Source: a virus. Taken from it: DNA of 39,458 nucleotides. The notes below the pieces were generated by a model. It was not told the origin of the DNA. It ran no database searches and saw nothing but the letters and a program-made list of their open reading frames with translations. The DNA lies in the IMG/VR virus record IMGVR_UViG_3300049259_000286, positions 1-39,458 of that record; one strand, 5' to 3'. The translations under genes were made by a program, and so were the position numbers. Position 1 is the first letter of the stretch. Each line of letters begins with the position of its first letter. Of the stretch, positions 35,775 to 39,458 are shown in pieces.

Positions 35775-35914
35775 CGGAATCTCCTGCCGGCCAGCCAGTC
35801 ACGGAACATCTCCGCGGCCAGGTACGCATACAGGACCGCCATCGCCAGCGTGCAGAGCAGCATCCCGAGCACCCCGGCGGCACACTCGGCGGCGGGCAGG
35901 AACCAGGCACGCAT
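35771..35914 (-). CDS. 47-residue membrane protein
   Basis: Reads MRAWFLPAAECAAGVLGMLL then CTLAMAVLYAYLAAEMFRDW and ends LAGRRFR. One long membrane helix in the middle. Stop and start overlap with ThyX (GTGA) and the zinc protein upstream (ATG next to the stop), so translation is coupled. A holin-like or anchor function is possible but not shown. Confidence 0.6.
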   Translation of the reverse strand: MRAWFLPAAECAAGVLGMLLCTLAMAVLYAYLAAEMFRDWLAGRRFR

Positions 35915-36312
35915 CAGTACCCCCGGCTTTCATCCCACTCGGCCTCAGCCCCGCCGCGCCACGGGGCACCGGTCTCGAAGGACGCGGCGTACTCACGCGG
36001 CTGGCTCATGAACGCGGCCACCGTGGCCGTGCCGGTGACCGGCTGCGGGGACCGGACCGCGGCGTACGCCTCAGCCTCGTCGGCGTACATCCCGCAGCAG
36101 TCCCGGCGCTCCCAGCCGCCCTCGCCGTCCGCGCGGATCTCGTCGCCGGGCTGGATGTCCTCGCCGCACCCAGCGCAGTGCCCCGGGTGCGCGGCGGTGA
36201 AGTACGGCCCGGGGCGGAACCCGGAAGCGGCGGGAACAGGCGGCCTGGCTGTCCGCGGGCGGCAGTCGGCGCAGCTGTCGAGTTCGAGGTCGTGCGGCTG
36301 GCAGCGGGGCAT
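35914..36312 (-). CDS. Zinc-ribbon protein at the head of the leftward operon
   Basis: A 132-residue protein with CQPHDLELDSCADC at the N-terminus and HPGHCAGCGEDIQPGDEIRA followed by GGWERRDCCGMYADE. These spaced Cys and His residues suggest two zinc sites. The middle is Pro-rich and the C-terminal third polar and probably disordered. It is the first gene of the leftward run from this end, preceded by a possible leaderless promoter (TATACT, seven bases before the ATG). Function unknown. Confidence 0.65.
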   Translation of the reverse strand: MPRCQPHDLELDSCADCRPRTARPPVPAASGFRPGPYFTAAHPGHCAGCGEDIQPGDEIRADGEGGWERRDCCGMYADEAEAYAAVRSPQPVTGTATVAAFMSQPREYAASFETGAPWRGGAEAEWDESRGY

Positions 36313-36368
36313 ACCTGATAGTATATGACTACTGCAAGGGTACGCCAGGCTTACATTGGAGGGTTTCT
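36313..36368. promoter_or_regulatory. Divergent promoter region
   Basis: On the minus strand TATACT ends seven bases before the start codon of the zinc-ribbon gene, giving a leaderless geometry. On the plus strand the GIY-YIG gene has a normal GGAGGG ribosome site. No clear -35 for either side. The region is AT-richer than the average of the window. Confidence 0.4.
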
Positions 36369-37070
36369 GTGTCCGATGCCGTCACGCTAGCCTGGACCAG
36401 CCGAAACGAGCTAGTCAAGCCGGTTCTTGACCAGGCGTTCGTCTACCGGATACGTGACACCAAACGAAATGTCATCTATGTCGGGATGACGGCGCAGGCA
36501 GACCCGGCTCTCCGGATACAAGCCCACCGGGCAGCCTCCTGGTGGCCGAAAGCCGTGTACGCAGAAACCGCACCGACTGGCCTTGCGACAGCACGGGCAG
36601 CCGAGGCCGCAGAAATCCACCGCTGGCACCCCATCTACAACCAGGTGTGCCCCGTATGCGGCGCGCAACTGCAGGATAACCCTCTGTATAAGACGTGGAA
36701 GCGCCTGCTCCGTGAGAGCCCTAGCCGACTGTACACACCATGGCATGAACCTGACGTGTTCAAGCAAGACGTCTACCGACTGCTAGGCCCCCGGCTCCCG
36801 CATACAGCACTCTGGATTATCGATCCTGCTGGCAACTACGAGCCCGGGAACGTCTGCTGGCGCAACCACCGGGGTTCAAACCATACGGCTCTGCACGGAG
36901 AGATCGTAGCGTACGTCACTGACCGGAAAACCGCGAGAATGTGCGAAATCCGGGATGCTTTCCGGCTATCTAACAGCCTTTTCTACTACCACATCAACCA
37001 GCTCCTCCGCGCCGGGCGGCTCATCCGGCGCGAGACTGGCGTGTACGCCGTACCGCCAACATCGAACTGA
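36369..37070 (+). CDS. GIY-YIG endonuclease with C-terminal winged helix
   Basis: The 233-residue protein (GTG start, GGAGGG nine bases upstream) has an N-terminal GIY-YIG core: FVYRIRDTKRNVIYVGMTAQ and LRIQAHRAASWW. A middle part with CPVCGAQL and WIIDPAGNYEPGNVCWRNHR follows, the latter typical of HNH/NUMOD-linked domains. The C-terminus is a DNA-binding winged helix (CEIRDAFRLSNSLFYYHINQ, LLRAGRLIRRETGVYAV). This modular plan fits a homing endonuclease. GC content is lower than in its neighbours. It may mobilise itself or neighbouring genes. Confidence 0.75.
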   Translation: MSDAVTLAWTSRNELVKPVLDQAFVYRIRDTKRNVIYVGMTAQADPALRIQAHRAASWWPKAVYAETAPTGLATARAAEAAEIHRWHPIYNQVCPVCGAQLQDNPLYKTWKRLLRESPSRLYTPWHEPDVFKQDVYRLLGPRLPHTALWIIDPAGNYEPGNVCWRNHRGSNHTALHGEIVAYVTDRKTARMCEIRDAFRLSNSLFYYHINQLLRAGRLIRRETGVYAVPPTSN

Positions 37071-37092
37071 CTGCCACAGCCAGGAGACTTTA

Positions 37093-37287
37093 GTGGACTT
37101 GCGCGATATCACGGTGACCTGGATGGACGACCGCGAGGAAACCTACCGCGGGGTAAGCACCCGGGTACACGAAAGCGTGCTCCACATCTACCAGTACACG
37201 AGCATCACGAACGCGCTCAGGAACGAGTGGCACATCCCGCTCGCCAATATCAGGATCTGGAACCCCCGCCTAGGACAGGAGAACTGA
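37093..37287 (+). CDS. Small beta-rich protein, paralogue of the gene at 15422
   Basis: A 64-residue protein (GTG after CAGGAG) reading VDLRDITVTWMDDREETYRG, VSTRVHESVLHIYQYTSITN and EWHIPLANIRIWNPRLGQEN. It shares the VxWxD..ETY and R..HIPL..IRIW pattern with the 76-residue protein on the minus strand in the head module. Two copies in opposite operons suggest a duplicated phage gene or two independently acquired versions. Function unknown. Confidence 0.65.
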   Translation: MDLRDITVTWMDDREETYRGVSTRVHESVLHIYQYTSITNALRNEWHIPLANIRIWNPRLGQEN

Positions 37288-37883
37288 TGCGCTGGCCGCA
37301 GCCGCATGAAGGCATCAGCGGAACCGACCTGACAGGTCACTGGCTGCTGTCCCTGGACGAGCGCGCCGTCGCGCACCGGGACACGCTGCTGGCCATGGCC
37401 CTGCACCTGCGCACCGCGACGCTGGTCGGCAGCCCGGCCCCCGTCGTCCAGCGGATGAGCGAGCGGATGCGGAACCCGGTCCCCGGCGACCTGGCCTGCT
37501 CTGCCGAGGCCATGCACCGCGGACCCCGCGCGGACCTGGACTACCGGACCAAGGGCCTCGGCATCCTGCTGGCCCGGCGGCGGGAATGGGCCGAAACGCA
37601 TGCCGAATGGACGCACGCCTGCCTGCTCAACCGATGGGACCCGCTGACCGAGGAGCGGATGACTGACGACGCCTATTACCTGCAGTACGGCCCCGAGCCG
37701 GGCAACGTCTGCCGGTGGACCAATTCCGAGCCGGTCGGCCTGCTGACCCAGCCCTGGTCGTGGGCCGCGGACGGCGCCGCCGAGCGTACCGAGACGGGCG
37801 CGGTCTTCACCCGCGACAGCCTGCTCGGCGCGCTGGCCGATTCCGGGTTCCAGCTTCGCAAACCGGGAGGACGGCAGGAATGA
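37287..37883 (+). CDS. Unknown 198-residue protein
   Basis: The ATG overlapping the previous TGA (TGATG) begins MRWPQPHEGISGTDLTGHWL and continues LSLDERAVAHRDTLLAMALH, AEWTHACLLNRWDPLTEERM and YYLQYGPEPGNVCRWTNSEP. It is rich in Trp and Arg and appears helical. No enzymatic motif is certain. It belongs to an early-type + strand operon of unknown genes. Many actinobacterial phages have similar ORFans here. Confidence 0.65.
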   Translation: MRWPQPHEGISGTDLTGHWLLSLDERAVAHRDTLLAMALHLRTATLVGSPAPVVQRMSERMRNPVPGDLACSAEAMHRGPRADLDYRTKGLGILLARRREWAETHAEWTHACLLNRWDPLTEERMTDDAYYLQYGPEPGNVCRWTNSEPVGLLTQPWSWAADGAAERTETGAVFTRDSLLGALADSGFQLRKPGGRQE

Positions 37884-38245
37884 GCACGCAAGGCAGCGAA
37901 TGGCACGGCGAGCCGCACACGCTCACGGTCCGCGAGGTGACGCTCCCTGACGGGCCGTTCGATGACGGGGGCCTCGGCGACTACGACCTGGAGCACCCGT
38001 CGTCCTGCAAGCAGGAGGAGCAGGACTGGGGCGGCGTGACCACCCTGGAGTACACGTGCGATGTAGCCCATCAGGAGCGTGAAGGCGGGCTCGCGTCATC
38101 ACTGCGCTACTCCGGCACGCCTGTCACAGAGCCCGGTACCTACCAGATCCAGGGGTGGGGCAATAAGAGCTACTACTACGAGTACGGCGCCTGGGAGTAC
38201 GACAGCGGCGTCGGCGTGACCGGCCCGGACGGAGAACAAGGATGA
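37880..38245 (+). CDS. Unknown 121-residue acidic protein
   Basis: Reads MSTQGSEWHGEPHTLTVREV, contains DYDLEHPSSCKQEEQDWGGV and TLEYTCDVAHQEREGGLASS, and ends with strands YQIQGWGNKSYYYEYGAWEY. It is acidic, beta-rich and Tyr/Trp-rich with two Cys residues. ATGA overlap upstream and downstream. The negative charge would allow DNA mimicry, but this is only a composition-based idea. No family known. Confidence 0.6.
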   Translation: MSTQGSEWHGEPHTLTVREVTLPDGPFDDGGLGDYDLEHPSSCKQEEQDWGGVTTLEYTCDVAHQEREGGLASSLRYSGTPVTEPGTYQIQGWGNKSYYYEYGAWEYDSGVGVTGPDGEQG

Positions 38246-38793
38246 CAAACGCCAGCCAGGTCATCGCCCGGCAGATGACCCTCAGCGGGGAGACGCTGCT
38301 GCTCGCGCTGGAGCCGCTGAGCGACAGCGAGTTCTTCCGGGAGAACGTGAACGGCTTCTCAGCCGCCTGGGTCACCGGCCACCTGGCCTGCGTAGCTGAC
38401 CTGTTCAGCTCGTGGTTCGACGGCGAGAAGCTGCTCAGCGGCCCGTTCCACCAGGTGTTCAACGACACCGCCGTCATCGCCGGCGGACCCCTCAGCAGGG
38501 CGGCCGGCGTCGACCGCGGTCTCTACCCGAAGGCAGACCTGCTGCTGTGGTTCCGCCAGGCGATGGTCAAGGCACTGCGGACGCTGGCGGAATTCGATCT
38601 CGCGCAGTGGGACGCTCCGGGTCCAGCCTGCGTGCCGGTGACGCTGACGGCGGCCGGCGCGGTATGGGAGCGCCTGGCCGTGCACGTCTACTGGCACTGC
38701 GGGGAACTGGCCGGGTCCATGCCGCGGTTCTTCGGCACCTATGCCCTGAACATCCTGCCGCATCACCTCTACGTACCGGACGAGGCATCATGA
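38242..38793 (+). CDS. DinB-like four-helix protein
   Basis: A 183-residue protein with DinB/YfiT-like helices: TLSGETLLLALEPLSDSEFF, AAWVTGHLACVADLFSSWFD and WERLAVHVYWHCGELAGSMP. The first His, HLAC, and the later HVYWHCGEL are placed like the three His ligands of metal-dependent DinB proteins. These are thiol-dependent transferases in actinobacteria (mycothiol or bacillithiol). Coupled by ATGA on both sides. In a phage its function is unknown; a redox or detoxification role is possible. Confidence 0.75.
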   Translation: MTNASQVIARQMTLSGETLLLALEPLSDSEFFRENVNGFSAAWVTGHLACVADLFSSWFDGEKLLSGPFHQVFNDTAVIAGGPLSRAAGVDRGLYPKADLLLWFRQAMVKALRTLAEFDLAQWDAPGPACVPVTLTAAGAVWERLAVHVYWHCGELAGSMPRFFGTYALNILPHHLYVPDEAS

Positions 38794-38975
38794 CCCAGGT
38801 GAGCGAACCGGACCCGCCACCCTGCGACCCCGGGATGCCCTCCGTGCTGTCCCCGGTCCCGCACGACTACGAGCCAGCCGGGCAGGAGTACGGCAGCCTG
38901 GACGGGGGCGGGTCCTACGAGCGGATGCGCTGCCGGGCCTGCCACCGCATCGCCTTCGCCCCGCTACCCGACTGA
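38790..38975 (+). CDS. 61-residue Pro-rich protein with Cys pair
   Basis: Starts MTQVSEPDPPPCDPGMPSVL by ATGA overlap. The last part reads YERMRCRACHRIAFAPLPD, where CRACH could be half of a zinc site. The rest is Pro/Gly/Asp-rich and likely disordered. Immediately upstream of a DNA methyltransferase, so perhaps an accessory. Function unknown. Confidence 0.55.
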   Translation: MTQVSEPDPPPCDPGMPSVLSPVPHDYEPAGQEYGSLDGGGSYERMRCRACHRIAFAPLPD

Positions 38976-38985
38976 GGAACCCCTG

Positions 38986-39458
38986 ATGGAGAGCATCTTC
39001 GACGGCTGCTGCGGTCAGGGCGGCGCTGCCCGGGGTTACGTCAAGGCCGGGCACTACGTCGTCGGCGTGGACAGCAACCCGGCCTGCCGGGACGGCTACT
39101 TGCGCTCGGGAGCCGCGGAGTTCATCTGCGCCGACGTACTGGAGGTCATGGCCGACCGGGAGTTCATGCACCGGTTCACCTTCGGGCACTACAGCCCGCC
39201 CTGCCAGTTTGCATCCGGCATGAGCAATTGCCGGCCCGGCCTGCGGGAAACCTACTCCAACCTGATCACTCCGGGTAGACCACTATTGAACGCATTGTCA
39301 ATCCCGTACGTGATAGAGAACGTCGGTGCCGCGCGGCCGTGGCTGGTGGCCCCAGTCACGATGTGCATGTGGATGTTCGGCCGCGAGACCTACCGGCACC
39401 GGCTGCTGGAGGCGGGCGGCGGCTTCTCCCAGCTGCCGCCGCCCGCGCCCGCTCTGCC
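38986..39458 (+). CDS. C5 cytosine-specific DNA methyltransferase, partial
   Basis: The frame runs off the window. It opens with MESIFDGCCGQGGAARGYVK, the SAM-binding motif I. It then has VVGVDSNPACRDGY, the catalytic motif as HYSPPCQFASGM (Pro-Pro-Cys), YVIENVGAARPWLV (ENV motif) and YRHRLLEAGG (motif VIII). This order is that of C5-cytosine methyltransferases, which protect phage DNA or modify cytosines. The start ATG lies eleven bases after the upstream stop. The target-recognition domain is beyond the window. Confidence 0.88.
   Translation, partial: MESIFDGCCGQGGAARGYVKAGHYVVGVDSNPACRDGYLRSGAAEFICADVLEVMADREFMHRFTFGHYSPPCQFASGMSNCRPGLRETYSNLITPGRPLLNALSIPYVIENVGAARPWLVAPVTMCMWMFGRETYRHRLLEAGGGFSQLPPPAPAL

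Overview
The window is almost certainly part of an actinobacterial tailed-phage genome, or a prophage of one. It is strongly GC-rich, densely packed, and built from long co-directional runs whose genes overlap by ATGA/GTGA. GTG starts are common, and several genes appear to be leaderless. The phage assignment rests on a recognisable HK97-type head module: large terminase, portal, prohead protease and major capsid protein. No tRNA, rRNA, CRISPR array or insertion sequence was seen.

Layout. The left edge (138-1567, + strand) has a GH5 endoglucanase-like enzyme and a small helical protein. A short gene-poor strip (1568-1873) separates them from a very long leftward (minus) run covering about 36.3 kb down to 4 kb. 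Read in transcription order from the right, that run holds: a zinc protein and a small membrane protein; ThyX interrupted by an intein; small proteins including a possible small terminase; an HD nucleotidase; a coupled block of NADAR, J-domain/kinase-like, VWA and adenylosuccinate-synthetase-like genes; the large terminase; small proteins; portal, protease and capsid; about ten small putative virion proteins; a PLD-like protein; a stand-alone terminase-ATPase-like protein without its catalytic motifs; a HIT protein; and a sugar cassette (epimerase, C-methyltransferase, cupin, and four or more glycosyltransferases mixed with tiny ORFs). A few isolated plus-strand genes interrupt the run (a winged-helix pair at 2974-3884, a ribbon-helix-helix gene at 4627, a 48-residue gene at 6266, a 75-residue gene at 24210). 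The right edge (36369 to the end, + strand) is a divergent early-type operon with a GIY-YIG endonuclease, unknown proteins, a DinB-like protein and the start of a C5 cytosine methyltransferase. Tail genes are not in the window.

How the genes may work together. The head genes build and package the capsid. The sugar genes plus a membrane-anchored Pro/Thr/Ser-rich protein suggest glycosylation of virion or envelope components. ThyX and the HD nucleotidase adjust nucleotide pools. The NADAR/J-kinase/VWA/AdSS block looks like one functional unit, possibly counter-defence or nucleotide chemistry; this is inference.

Most unusual signals: (1) an HNH endonuclease gene inserted into the 5' end of a glycosyltransferase gene, carrying its own synonymously recoded copy of the interrupted start, which looks like a natural recoded homing drive; (2) a terminase-like pseudoenzyme in the head module; (3) the NADAR to AdSS block; (4) AT-rich recoded codon patches exactly over conserved motifs (terminase P-loop, AdSS P-loop, a glycosyltransferase Asp-rich motif), which could be scars of, or immunity to, homing elements.
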